Below are positions 28,579-38,193 of a DNA stretch of 64,000 nt, piece after piece. A program made the translations under genes and the position numbers. The notes beneath the pieces are model-generated. The model searched no databases. It worked only from the letters and a program-made list of their open reading frames with translations, and had not been told where the DNA came from. The DNA is from Rebecca billardiae RCC1528 (Eukaryota > Haptophyta), in NCBI GenBank assembly GCA_965240325.2, contig OZ251226.1:1178001-1242000 (forward strand), in the 5' to 3' direction. Position 1 is the first letter of the stretch. Each line of letters opens with the position of its first letter.

Positions 28579-30951
28579 ATGAGTTTCAAGCTGTCCGGCC
28601 AGGAACATGCCATCGACTTTTCCCAATCGGGCAATCGGCATATTTTTAGCGTGCAGTTTGGCCGTTTATCCATCAAGGTCTCGTCAGTCGTCACTGTCAG
28701 CCATCAACCGCCGGTGCGTCGTGACGGCATGGAGACAGCCGGCGATGCCGAGCACGGGGCGGAGAAGGAGGTGCTCTTGAAGCTGCTTGCCCACCTGCGC
28801 AAGAAGGCCAAGCGGGACAAGGACACGGCCGCCGCCAAGCAGGGCGAGCTCGTCGCCATCGTGCGCATCCTTGCCGACGAGCTGAGAACGGCCGATTCCG
28901 AGCACGTGCGCGCGACTGCAGCGGTGCCGCCACCCAACCCTTCTCCAGCCCCCCAGGGCGTCGTGCGGGCGGCGAGCGCGGGCGTGGTCAACTCTCCGCG
29001 CGAGATGCGGGCGGATGACCTCATACCTGACGCCCTCGCGGCGGCCGAGAACAAGCCCAAGGGCCGGCCGAAGATTGTGTACGTGAAGCGCACGCGCGAC
29101 ACGTACGCGCGCGCGGTCGACGTTGACGAGGTGGAGCGCCTGCGCCGCGAGGCGCAGGCGCGGGACCTCGAGCTCGCGGAGGCACGCTCGCGCGCGGAAG
29201 CGGCCGAGGCCGCCAGGCGAGACCTATCGTCCGAGCTTACGTCCGCGCGCGCGCTCGCAGATCACTCGCGCGCCGAGCTCGCGGAGGCGCGCGCACGCCT
29301 CGACACGGCGGAGGCGGCCCGGCGGGAGCTGTCGTCCGAGCTCGAGTCCGGGCGCAAGCTCTCGGAGCGCGCGCGCGCGGCGGAGGCCGAGGCCAAGCGC
29401 CAGCTCGTGCTGCTCTCGCACGCACACGCGGCGGAGCTGGAGACGCAGCGGCGCGAGTTGAGCGCCGAGCTGGGCGCGAGGCAGGACACAGAGCTCGCGC
29501 GCGCGCGCGCCGAGCTCGAGCGTGCAAGGGCGCGCGCGGCGGAGGCTGAGCGCGCGTCGAGCGAGGCAGCGGCGGCGCGCGTCGTCGCAGCCGCCGCCGT
29601 GGGCACGCAGGCGGCGATCTGCGTGGCGGACGAGGCGTGCGGCCCCGACGGCGCCGAGTCGGCCTCGGCGGACGCGCACGCAGCCGCCGCGGCGCGCGCT
29701 GCGCTGGAGGCGACACAGGCTGAGCTGCAGTGCTGCCAGTCGCAGCTGGGGCGCTTCGAGCTGCAAGCCGCGAACGCCGAGGCGCGCGTCGAGGCGGTGC
29801 GCTCCGAGTGCGCCGTGCGCGAGCGCCGCGCCGCGGGCGAGCTCGAGCAGACTAAGGCGGACGCTGCGAGCGCGGCGCGCGCGGCCGAGACGCGCGAGGC
29901 GCAAATCCGCGAGCTCCGACGCCGGCTGGACAACTCTCTGCTGGAGCGCGACCGTTTCGCCGAGGCGAACACCGAGCTGCAGACGCGGCTGGCGACGGTC
30001 GACGCGCAGTGCACGCTGCTGCGCTCGACGATGGCGCGCTCGCGCTCGTTCGGGGAGCAGCGCGCGGCACCGCCCGCCCCCAAGCCCTCGGTCGGCACGT
30101 CAGCGGACTTGGGCGCCGAGGCTGATGCGGCGCGTGCGCTCCGGCTGCTGCGCCAGCAGTCGAGTGCGCACGAGGTGCAGCTGGGGCTGCTCGCCGCGGA
30201 GCTGGCGCGCGGAGAGCGCGCCGCGAGTGAGCGGGCGTCCGCTGCGCCGGTCGCCTCGGCGCCAGCCGCGACACCCGCTCACGCCCCGCCGCCGGCCGTG
30301 GCGGTGCACGAGGTCGCAACCTCCTCAGGCGACCTGCATCTCGATCTCGATCTCGATCTGGAGATGCGACCGCCGGCGGCGGCAGCGCTCCGGGTGTCGT
30401 GCGGCGCGCCGCACGCGTGCCAGGCGGCGTGGCCCTCGCCGCCGGCGCGCACGAGCTCGGCGAGGGAGGAGCCTACCCCGCCGCCGGTGCCCGCGCCACC
30501 CCTGCGCTCCTGCTCCGCAACGGAGAGCTCGCCTCCGCCGCCGGCCCACGCGCCGGCCAGCGCGCACCGCCACGATCGTGTGGAGCGGTTTGCGGCGCGC
30601 CGCGCGGCGGCAGCCGCCGCCGCGGAGCGTGCCGTGCGGGCCGACCGCGAGGGAGATCTCCACGGCAGCTGCTCGTCGAGCCAGGCGCTCCAAGCCACTC
30701 GCGTCGGCGAGGCAGCCTACGAGCCTGTCGCCGTGGCCGATGCCAAGGTGCGGCCGCGCTGTGCCCGCGCGCGGGCCACCGCCCTCCGTGGCTCAACCCG
30801 CGCGTGCCCGCCCCGCGCCGCCCGTCACTGGCAGGTGGGCGCCGGAGCAGTCACATCCGCTGCAGGGCCCGCGGCAATCCACACGGCAACGCGCCGACCG
30901 GGACGTGGCGGCCTGCTTTCGAGCATCGCTTCTTTCTTCTCGCGCAAGTAG
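28579..30951 (+). CDS. Coiled-coil protein of unknown function
   Basis: 790 residues from the ATG at 28579, or 740 from the ATG at 28729 (METAGDAEHGAEKEVLLK), which begins the clearly protein-like part. A short helical N terminus is followed by a basic patch (KIVYVKRTRDTYARA, about 165-180), then a long Ala/Glu/Arg coiled coil (about 180-500), then a Pro/Ala-rich region with a LDLDLDLDLEM repeat, and a C-terminal GGLLSSIASFFSRK that could be an amphipathic membrane-binding helix. No known domain. It shares a 49-199 bp promoter region with the SLC35A-like gene; a Golgi-tether role is conceivable but unproven. Confidence 0.7.
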   Translation: MSFKLSGQEHAIDFSQSGNRHIFSVQFGRLSIKVSSVVTVSHQPPVRRDGMETAGDAEHGAEKEVLLKLLAHLRKKAKRDKDTAAAKQGELVAIVRILADELRTADSEHVRATAAVPPPNPSPAPQGVVRAASAGVVNSPREMRADDLIPDALAAAENKPKGRPKIVYVKRTRDTYARAVDVDEVERLRREAQARDLELAEARSRAEAAEAARRDLSSELTSARALADHSRAELAEARARLDTAEAARRELSSELESGRKLSERARAAEAEAKRQLVLLSHAHAAELETQRRELSAELGARQDTELARARAELERARARAAEAERASSEAAAARVVAAAAVGTQAAICVADEACGPDGAESASADAHAAAAARAALEATQAELQCCQSQLGRFELQAANAEARVEAVRSECAVRERRAAGELEQTKADAASAARAAETREAQIRELRRRLDNSLLERDRFAEANTELQTRLATVDAQCTLLRSTMARSRSFGEQRAAPPAPKPSVGTSADLGAEADAARALRLLRQQSSAHEVQLGLLAAELARGERAASERASAAPVASAPAATPAHAPPPAVAVHEVATSSGDLHLDLDLDLEMRPPAAAALRVSCGAPHACQAAWPSPPARTSSAREEPTPPPVPAPPLRSCSATESSPPPPAHAPASAHRHDRVERFAARRAAAAAAAERAVRADREGDLHGSCSSSQALQATRVGEAAYEPVAVADAKVRPRCARARATALRGSTRACPPRAARHWQVGAGAVTSAAGPAAIHTATRRPGRGGLLSSIASFFSRK

Positions 30952-31130
30952 TACCCCCATAGCCTCGTCCGGAGATGAGGCTGGGCCGGGGGGAGAGCCG
31001 GAGACGGCGCCGCCGACTCCATTGTGACAATGTGACTCAGTCCATTGTGCCCGGTGCCGCCCGTCCGCGTCCGGTTGACGAACGGACCTGGGCGTGAATT
31101 CTGATTGCTTGCCCCTGCGCACAAGCGCTG

Positions 31131-32552
31131 ATGCACAATGGTCCAGAGGCCTCCACTGGCGTACTACGGACCTGGCAGGCCAACACTGTGCCTGCCTACT
31201 ACATACTCCACCACGGATATGAGTTCCTGCAGCCTGCTGCCTTGCGAGACCCGACGTTGCTCTCTGTGCGATTCCAGTCGGGGGCGGCATTTAGCGATGC
31301 CTGCCCCCTCTGCGATCATGCTCCACTGCTACATCCAGCGCCAGATACTGAGCACCGCCTCTTCTCTGAGTGCCCTGAGGTCGATGCCTACCGAATGGCT
31401 GCTGCCAGAAGCGTATCGCATGTAATTGAGCCATTCATGCAGGGACAGGCTGCAGCATGGAACTTGGCACGTCACGTGTGCTCTGGGGCTGCTCTCATGG
31501 GCAGGGTGCCCAGCACACTGAAGACCACTGTGGGGGGCAACGTGCATCTCGGCAGGACCATGCACGTGGCCTTACTGAAGGCAGGGCTAGGCATCATGCA
31601 GGCCCGCAAGGACGTGGACTCCCAGCTGTCGAAGGCAGGACGTCTCCTTCGACATGCCAGGGAGCTTCGGCCGCCGCCTGGGCACGGCCCAGGGGGGCAG
31701 CCCCCACCCCCACAGGCACAGGCAGGCCCAGGAGGGGCGATTGCCATGAATAATCAGTTGCAAGGACCACCTGTCATCCAGCAGCAACCCCCTGCCCAGG
31801 CTGGCCAGGGCTGGCAGGCAGGCGCGGGGCAGGCCAACCTGCACCAGCCCATAGCGCGCGGTCACCACGTGCGCCCCCAGTCACTCTCGCAGGCGTGGCC
31901 CCTTCAGCGTGCTCGCCCCCTCCCTATGGTGATTGCGTGGCCTCTGCAGCCTGCCACACCTCTTGTGGCATGGCCGCTCCAATATGCCACCCCGCTGGCT
32001 CGCAGCAATGTGGGTCCGCCGGACAATATGTTGACACATGGGGGCCCTGAGATGGAGGCAGACCCGGCTGCTGGCAGTCACACTGGTAACGGAGCTCACA
32101 GCGACCTTACACAGTCAGACACTGGACAGCAGGCCGCACAGCCGCCTGCTGGCTCTGCCAGGCCACCGGCAGCCCCCAGGCGCGGGCTGCCTCCTCCTAG
32201 TCAAGCGCAGCAGGACAGCCCCCCGCCCAAACGACACTGCCCACCCCACCAGGCAAATGTGCCGCAGCGGAGCACGCTACCCCCTGCACAGCGCAGCAGG
32301 AAGAGGCGAGCGAACGACACCTCCCCAGGCGTATTAGCCATCGCCACCACTTTGCTTGCTTCCTACAGCGGCCCACGCCCGGACTTGATGCCCGATGTAG
32401 CACACATGTCTGACATGACCCCCTCTGCCTCCATAGCTGCACGAGTGAAATACAGGCGCCTCGCTGCCAGGGCCAGTGGCCCAGACCCCTGCCCAGCTAC
32501 TGGGCTCGATGACAGTCCCCTCAGCTCCCTTCCCCGCGCAGGGATCGGCTAG
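31131..32552 (+). CDS. C-terminal fragment of LINE-type polyprotein
   Basis: 473 residues open from an ATG at 31131. The N-terminal part ends in CPLCDHAPLLHPAPDTEH and continues RLFSEC, a CX2C-X13-H-X5-C arrangement like the zinc knuckle that follows the reverse transcriptase in many non-LTR retroelements (CPxC ... EH..xxCP). A helical segment follows to about residue 180, then a Pro/Gln-rich low-complexity tail. No reverse transcriptase or endonuclease motif is present, so the fragment cannot mobilise itself. The first codon may be an arbitrary in-frame ATG, since the original protein began upstream. Lower GC and different codon use from neighbours support foreign origin. Confidence 0.6.
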   Translation: MHNGPEASTGVLRTWQANTVPAYYILHHGYEFLQPAALRDPTLLSVRFQSGAAFSDACPLCDHAPLLHPAPDTEHRLFSECPEVDAYRMAAARSVSHVIEPFMQGQAAAWNLARHVCSGAALMGRVPSTLKTTVGGNVHLGRTMHVALLKAGLGIMQARKDVDSQLSKAGRLLRHARELRPPPGHGPGGQPPPPQAQAGPGGAIAMNNQLQGPPVIQQQPPAQAGQGWQAGAGQANLHQPIARGHHVRPQSLSQAWPLQRARPLPMVIAWPLQPATPLVAWPLQYATPLARSNVGPPDNMLTHGGPEMEADPAAGSHTGNGAHSDLTQSDTGQQAAQPPAGSARPPAAPRRGLPPPSQAQQDSPPPKRHCPPHQANVPQRSTLPPAQRSRKRRANDTSPGVLAIATTLLASYSGPRPDLMPDVAHMSDMTPSASIAARVKYRRLAARASGPDPCPATGLDDSPLSSLPRAGIG

Positions 32553-32761
32553 TGGCTGGCCCTCTGCCCACACTGGGGCACCCTAGGGGGTGCCCCTGCT
32601 GCCGACTCGGCTCAAACTCGATGATCTTGAATTGCAAGGCCGTACACTGCTTGTACCTGGGACCACCCCACAGTGTTGGGCTCGTATGCTGTTGGCAATG
32701 GCATACCCCCGCCCCCTCTGGAGGCGGGCTGTCCACAGTGGAGTGGTGTCAAGACACTAGG

Positions 32762-33024
32762 TGTCTCGGTCAGTGGTTTGAGGTTGGGTGAGGGTGGTGG
32801 TTGGTTGGGGGCTGGCCAGGGTAGGGCTGGAGGCTTCGGCCGCCAGCCTGATCACCCGGAGCCCGTTATAAAGGGGAATTTAAAATAAAAAAGGTACTAG
32901 TAGTTGTCTCGGTCAGTGGTTTGAGGTTGGGTGAGGGTGGTGGTTGGTTGGGGGCTGGCCAGGGTAGGGCTGGAGGCTTCGGCCGCCAGCCTGATCACCC
33001 GGAGCCCGTTATAAAGGGGAATTT
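32762..33024 (+). repeat. Tandem duplication of LINE 3' tail (copies B and C)
   Basis: Copy B starts at 32762 (tgtctcggtcagtgg) and copy C at 32905, 143 bp apart; both run to aaaggggaattta (ends 32882 and 33024). A short A-rich run (aaaataaaaaagg) separates them. Confidence 0.9.
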
Positions 33025-33231
33025 AATAATAGTAGCAATCTTTTACTCATGTACATAACTTTTATAAGTATTGTACCCGCAAATGACGGCAGGTCACCTC
33101 ACTACCAGCAAGCTACCAGTGTACGGATCATCACAGCCCCAAACCGAAAGGGCCGCACCCAGCCCAGTACGATACGGCTCACAGGAAGGGGGGCGCGCCC
33201 GTGCTCTTTCCGTGCGCGCACCGCGGGGCGC

Positions 33232-34419
33232 ATGTTCGCCCAGGTACCCTTCTTCGGCCGCGGGGGCTCTGCGCGGACACCCGCGGAGGCGACACCGTCG
33301 AGCGAGGCACCCGTGGAGGACGCGCCGCCCCTCGTCACCCCGGAGGGTCCGGCGCCACGCGTCGTCGTCATCGGTGCTGGGCGCATGGGCCAGCTCATTG
33401 CTGGCCACCTCGCCGTTCGCGGCGCGGTGTCTGTGGTGCTCCACGACCGCAGCGACTTCACGCGTGACCGTGCGCTCGCCGCAGTCCGTGCCTCCCTCCA
33501 GGAGCACGAGACAGATGGCCTGCTCGTGCCTGGCACGACGCGCGAAACACTTGACCGCATCTCGGTGTCCGCCAGTCTCGAGGCTGCGCTCGAGGCAGAC
33601 CTGGTCATCGAAGCCGTGCCGGAGGAGCTCGAGCTCAAGCGGGCCATCTTCACCTCGGTGGACCAGCTCATCGCCGAGCGGTGCAAGCCGGGCGAGGGCC
33701 CGCTCCTCTGCTCGAACTCCATCAGCCTCGCCCCGGCCGACATCTTTGCAAAGATCAAGCATAGGAAGTGCGGCACCGACCGCTGCGCCGCGCCGGGCAC
33801 GCCCGCGCCCCCTCGCGCGCGCAAGAGCTCACGGCCGTGTCGCCCCGCCCGCCCGCTCCTCCCCGCCCGGCGCGTCGCCGCGCCGCTCGGCAGGTGGTGC
33901 AACATGCGCTTCCTCTCGCCCGTCTACTTTGTGGACGAGGTCGAGCTGATCGGCGACGACGCCAACAGCCGCACCGCGCGCGCGGTGCTCAAGGCGCTCG
34001 GGATGAGCTCGATCCCGAAGATGACGGGCGAAAAGCTGTTGGACAAGGAGCGCGTGAACAAGTACTACGATAGGCAGCGCGAGCTCGTGGCGAAGGGCCC
34101 GCAGAAGAAGGCGGCCAGCGCCCGCACCCCCGCTTCGGAGACGCCCAAGGACCTGCCCGACTGCTGCGTCTGCCTCACGCGCACTTCGGGCGCGCTCATC
34201 CTGCCGTGCGGCCACACGAACACCTGCCACGACTGCGCGCTCATGCTGGTCACCTTGCGCAATCGCGGCGAGCACCGATGCCCCATCTGCAGAGGCTACA
34301 TCGAGAAGGTGCTCCAGGCCGACTGCCCCACAAAGGCGGAGCACTACGTCGTCGACGGCGGCACGGCGAACAGCACGGCCCCCACATGGACCCCCAACTT
34401 CAACTTCCTCACGCGCTAG
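33232..34419 (+). CDS. 3-hydroxyacyl-CoA dehydrogenase-like NAD domain fused to RING finger
   Basis: Spliced length 353 residues (exons 33232-33767 and 33894-34419; the 126-bp intron is in frame and lacks stops, so retention would also be readable, but family alignment favours removal). Residues about 42-180 match the NAD-binding domain of 3-hydroxyacyl-CoA dehydrogenase: VVVIGAGRMGQLIAGHL, EADLVIEAVPEELELKRAIF, LLCSNSISLAPADI. The position of the catalytic motif G.HFFNPV reads NMRFLSPV at about 182-189, so the catalytic His is Arg and the Asn is Ser. The C-terminal dimerisation domain is missing. Instead a C3HC4 RING (CCVCLTRTSGALILPCGH ... CPICRG, about 268-315) ends the protein, suggesting E3 ubiquitin ligase activity. 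The dehydrogenase part may be an NAD or acyl-CoA sensor (inference). Confidence 0.82.
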   Translation: MFAQVPFFGRGGSARTPAEATPSSEAPVEDAPPLVTPEGPAPRVVVIGAGRMGQLIAGHLAVRGAVSVVLHDRSDFTRDRALAAVRASLQEHETDGLLVPGTTRETLDRISVSASLEAALEADLVIEAVPEELELKRAIFTSVDQLIAERCKPGEGPLLCSNSISLAPADIFAKIKHRKCGTDRCAAPGTPAPPRARKSSRPCRPARPLLPARRVAAPLGRWCNMRFLSPVYFVDEVELIGDDANSRTARAVLKALGMSSIPKMTGEKLLDKERVNKYYDRQRELVAKGPQKKAASARTPASETPKDLPDCCVCLTRTSGALILPCGHTNTCHDCALMLVTLRNRGEHRCPICRGYIEKVLQADCPTKAEHYVVDGGTANSTAPTWTPNFNFLTR

Positions 34420-34490
34420 GGCGTGAGCTCAGCTTGGAGGGGAGGTTCAGCGCCTCAGGCTGCAGTCTCGCGTCCGCAAGAGCGCGCTGC

Positions 34491-34610
34491 ACGATGCACA
34501 CGCCCACGGGGCAGCACGCCTGGGCCCTAGTGCACGCCGGCCAGCGCCACACGATGCACACGCCCACGGGGCAGCACGCCTGGGCCCTAGTGCACGCCGG
34601 CCAGCGCCGC
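34491..34610 (+). repeat. Two 60-bp tandem repeats
   Basis: Copies at 34491-34550 and 34551-34610 differ at one visible base near the end. They lie just downstream of the RING-fusion gene, outside its coding region. Confidence 0.9.
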
Positions 34611-35894
34611 CACGGACTGCTAAGCTGGGAACCGACGGTCTAGCTGTCGTCGAACAGCGTGGCTGCTGCGTGCCAAGTGACATGCGGGCTGGCTGGCGCG
34701 CCAATCCGCTGAGTCCAATTCAGCCAGACGAATTTTAGCATTTATTATTGTATATAATTATTTTTTAAAATAATAAAAATATGTTTCGATTTAATAATAC
34801 AAGCCGTATGACATATAATCATTTGCTGCTAGTCGTCCGATCCGAGGCCGATCGAGCGCTGGCAGGAAACTTGTGACTGATGATTTCCGCCCGCAGTCTT
34901 CACCGTCGTCATTGATGATCATGATAACTACTCATACTGAATCATCATCATGCAGTAGCCTACTCACTTATTTCATTACGACCGTAAATGTAATGATGAT
35001 GATGTAGTTTTATTGTCTTCAAGCAAGTACGTTTCAAAACGGTTTTAAGTTATACGACTAGCAGCTAGCTCACTACTAGCTGCAAGTTGACTGTCACTAC
35101 TGTCAGTGCCGAGTGCGGAGTGGCGAGTCCGCCGAGTAACCTCAGCGGTGACGAGCGGGCTCACAGACAGTGTGAGACAGCCGACAGGAGTCAGGACGAC
35201 GCGGGATCCAGACCACGCGGTGTCGATCATCGAGCGCTAGACTATGAATTAACACGGTCACGCAGCCGCGCCGGTCAACGAATGAGTCACACTGATCACA
35301 GCAACAATTTCCGAATCAAGGTCGGCATCGTAACGTACGTATGGGGGTAGCTATCTGCGGGCTTATATTATGGAATACTAAGTTAATAAAAGAGTAGTGA
35401 CGATGAGTTCCGACTTCCGTCACTCATTACTCAGCCGCTGTATGGTAGCCCGGACTAAGAGTATAGTTAATTATGCTACTGAGCTAGCCCGAGATAGCTA
35501 GACGAGCTGACGACGAGCATCAGCAGCAGTGGCGGCCTGTGCCCCTGCTGTTCGAATAATAAGACAGGCGGACTCTCGTCTGCTACTGTAGTAAACTGTA
35601 GCATAATTAGCAGGCAGGCTCCGGACCGCCGAGCGGGCACTTTTAGACGGTTCCGGGCCGTCGTGGCACTGATGCATACTCTCTATACTGGCTCCGCGCG
35701 GCACACAGACTCTCAGTGACACAGACTTAACTCCGTAGCAGTATCGTGACGACTTATAATATATATGCTGATTCAACTTCATCCGTAGTGCGTGGACTGA
35801 ATAACAATTTCCAGGCGGCCTGTATGTCGTGCTTACAGACTGCAGCACAGTCTTGGACGGACCCTGATCGAGTGCACTCTCGACTGCCCGTGGC
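34611..35894. other. 1.3-kb intergenic region with AT-rich core
   Basis: 34735-34800 is strongly AT-rich (long A/T runs) in contrast to the GC-rich genes. ATG/CAT-type triplet words recur near 34915-35010. No gene or RNA supported. Confidence 0.5.
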
Positions 35895-36815
35895 TTATGC
35901 CGAGTCCGGCTGGTCGTCACCCTCATGCCGCCGCCGTCCTCGAGCCGATGAGACGAAGTGCGCTGCGTCACGCTCGAGCCAGTCCAAGGCGCGCTCAAGC
36001 CCGCCGAATGCGAAGACGTGCAGGCCAAGCTCGAGGTCTGCGATGCCTGCGGGCTTTGGCATCGCTGCCGCCAGCTCTTGTACGAGCTGCTCGTGAGGTC
36101 GGATGACCCCAGCTGGCGGCGGCGGCACATTACAGACCTGGCAAAACTTCACGAGCTGCTTCGCAGGCGTGGGACCGGGTACACCGACGGACAGTCGGCT
36201 GATGCCGATGCCCGGCAGGGTGCCGGCCAGCTGCAGGATGTCCGGCGCATCGAAGCAGAACTGAGTCACTGCCTCCACCGCAATGCCCTGCTGGGAAAGA
36301 GCGCTTGCCTTGTCTGAGAGTGCCTGGTGGAGGAGAGATGGGGCAACCGCCGGGAGGCCCTGCGGGTGCGCGGCCACCCCGACAGAACGTACGCCATGCT
36401 CCGCGAGCAGGCCAGACTGTATGAAGTCGAGAGCAGAATTGAACGCCGAGCCCGACACGGACGCTGCGGGCGTGCCTGCGGGCGCATCGTCGAGCCGCTG
36501 CGGCACCTCTTCACCCCCGATGAGGAGCACCTCGAGGTGATTCCCATCGACGAGCGTGGAGCGCAAGGCCATGAGAGCGTCATTCGCCTCGCTCGCCGCC
36601 GTCCACCTCCGGGCAGCAACGTGGGGCACAGGCTGCAGGCCGAGCGCCTGCACGCGCGACGCCGCATCGACGACATCGGAGAACGGTGACCCGGGGAGGT
36701 GCGGCAAAAAGACGCGTGTCCTGGATGGCACGCGGCGCATGAGCGCGCTGTTCGCGTCATTCAGCACGAATCGAGGCAGCAGCTCCAGCGACACGGGCCA
36801 CAGCATGGGCCCCAT
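35895..36815 (-). CDS. MTHFR-like (methylenetetrahydrofolate reductase fold) protein
   Basis: 306 residues from the ATG at 36815. The sequence follows the MetF/MTHFR TIM barrel: VFLPHLPGSPFSDVVDAA, LGLQPVPHVAARR, LEVLLIGGEEVP (family: L.L.GDPP), VRSVGVAAHPQGLP (family: GVA.YPE.HP), LSDKASALSQQGIAVEAVTQFCFD (family: L..K...GAD..ITQ.FFD) and GIGISRLSVGVPGPT. The usual GGDPP loop reads IGGEEV, so folate or flavin binding may differ from true MTHFR. There is no C-terminal regulatory domain. It may act in one-carbon metabolism or as a related flavoenzyme. It is head to head with SBDS, 214 bp apart. Confidence 0.75.
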   Translation of the reverse strand: MGPMLWPVSLELLPRFVLNDANSALMRRVPSRTRVFLPHLPGSPFSDVVDAASRVQALGLQPVPHVAARRWTAASEANDALMALRSTLVDGNHLEVLLIGGEEVPQRLDDAPAGTPAASVSGSAFNSALDFIQSGLLAEHGVRSVGVAAHPQGLPAVAPSLLHQALSDKASALSQQGIAVEAVTQFCFDAPDILQLAGTLPGIGISRLSVGVPGPTPAKQLVKFCQVCNVPPPPAGVIRPHEQLVQELAAAMPKPAGIADLELGLHVFAFGGLERALDWLERDAAHFVSSARGRRRHEGDDQPDSA

Positions 36816-37029
36816 CGCCGACGCCGCACTCACCGGGCGCGACTGACGCGACGGACCGGGCGTGACTTGTCGAGGAGCGCGCAAAAAGGACCTGCTGCTA
36901 CCGCGCGATCTGAGGGCTTGAGATCGTATTGGCGACAGGTTTCGTGATTTCCCACGCTAATCTGCGGCGGACGGCGGCGGAGCCGGAACCGGCTCATCCC
37001 GAGAAGCGACGCCCGCGTCGCTCCTGACC

Positions 37030-38193
37030 ATGCCCGTCTTCCAACCCATCGGCCAGAAGCGGCTGACCAACATCGCGGTAGTGCGGCTCAAGAAGGGCGG
37101 CCACCGCTTCGAAGTAGCCTGCTTCCCCAACAAGGTGCTCAACTGGCGCAACGGCGTCGAGAAGGATCTCGACGAGGTGCTGCAATCGCGCCAGATCTTT
37201 GCAAACGTGTCGAAGGGCGTGCTCGCCAAGGGCGACGACCTGCTTGCGGCCTTCAACACCGAGGACGAGGACAAGATCTGCGTCGAGGTGCTCAGCCGTG
37301 GTGACTACCAGGTCTCGGACAAGGAGCGTCACCTGCAGATCGACTCGCTTTTCCACGAGATCGCCACGATTGTGGCTGACAAGTGCGTGGACGCGACCAC
37401 GGGCAGGCCGCTCACGGTGAGCCTCATCGAGCGGGGGATGCAAACCCTGCACTACTCGGTCTCGACCACCCGCACGGCAAAGCAGCAGGCGCTCGATGTG
37501 ATCAAGCTCCTGGAGCAGAGCGACATGGGCATCATGCGCGCACAGATGCGCCTGCGCGTGCGAGCGGCCGCGGACATGGAATCCGAGCTGCGCGCTCTGC
37601 TTGAGCAGCTCGAGGGCACCAAGCTCGAGCGCGAGGAGAAGGTGAGCGGCACGTGCGAGATCGTCTGCCTCGTCAACCCGGGCTCGTTCCGGGAGCTCAG
37701 CAACCCGGCGAACAGCTCGATCGCAGGCCTCACAGTCGAGGTGCTGGACGCCAAGGCCGTGCGGATGGACGCCGACGCTGCCCACGGCGGCAGCAGCAGC
37801 GCACCCGCGGGCGGGGCCGTGGACACCTCGGCTGGAGCGGCGGTAGACAAGCCGGGTGCGTCGACGGGCGCCGATGGCAGCGCGTCTGAGGCGCTCCCGC
37901 CATCCCGCAAGCTGCCCGCAGCCGTGGCTGGTGCGGAGGGGGCGCGGAGCGGCGCTGGCGATGCGACCACCGCTGCTGCGGCGGAGCGGACGTTTGCGTG
38001 CAAGTCGTGCCCGGGTGCGCAGTTCGCGGACGCGCATGCCCACCGCGAGCATTTCAAGTCCGAATGGCACAAGTTCAACCTGTCGCGTAAGACCCGCGGC
38101 GCGGCGCCGCTCAGCGAGGAGGAGTTTGCCGAGGCCGAGGAGGAGTTGAAAGCCGCGGGTGCGGGTGGCGGGGACGACGATTTTTTCAAGTGA
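37030..38193 (+). CDS. SBDS: SBDS ribosome maturation protein with C-terminal zinc finger
   Basis: 387 residues. Residues 1-250 align with SBDS, the factor that works with EFL1 to release eIF6 from 60S subunits: the N-terminal FYSH domain (GGHRFEVACFPNKVLNWRNG, KDLDEVLQSRQIFANVSKG), central helices (VSDKERHLQIDSLFHEIATI, VDATTGRPLTVSLIERGM) and the ferredoxin-like third domain. After an Ala/Gly-rich linker (about 255-315) comes a C2H2 finger of the U1 type: CKSCPGAQFADAHAHREHFK followed by SEWHKFNLSRK. A related tail is known in plant SBDS and resembles fingers of other 60S assembly factors such as Rei1. The protein ends in an acidic DDDFF tail. Nucleolar and cytoplasmic function expected. 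Confidence 0.94.
   Translation: MPVFQPIGQKRLTNIAVVRLKKGGHRFEVACFPNKVLNWRNGVEKDLDEVLQSRQIFANVSKGVLAKGDDLLAAFNTEDEDKICVEVLSRGDYQVSDKERHLQIDSLFHEIATIVADKCVDATTGRPLTVSLIERGMQTLHYSVSTTRTAKQQALDVIKLLEQSDMGIMRAQMRLRVRAAADMESELRALLEQLEGTKLEREEKVSGTCEIVCLVNPGSFRELSNPANSSIAGLTVEVLDAKAVRMDADAAHGGSSSAPAGGAVDTSAGAAVDKPGASTGADGSASEALPPSRKLPAAVAGAEGARSGAGDATTAAAAERTFACKSCPGAQFADAHAHREHFKSEWHKFNLSRKTRGAAPLSEEEFAEAEEELKAAGAGGGDDDFFK

Larger units (their letters stand above)
31131..33024 (+). mobile_element. 5'-truncated LINE-like retroelement
   Basis: Contains the C-terminal part of a retroelement protein with a CCHC knuckle, followed by a 3' untranslated region whose end is duplicated in tandem and also found alone at 2971-3036. 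The absence of a reverse transcriptase domain upstream (a different host gene ends at 30951) indicates 5' truncation. Each tail has a stem capped by TTCG and ends in aaaggggaattta followed by A/T-rich bases. Confidence 0.65.
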
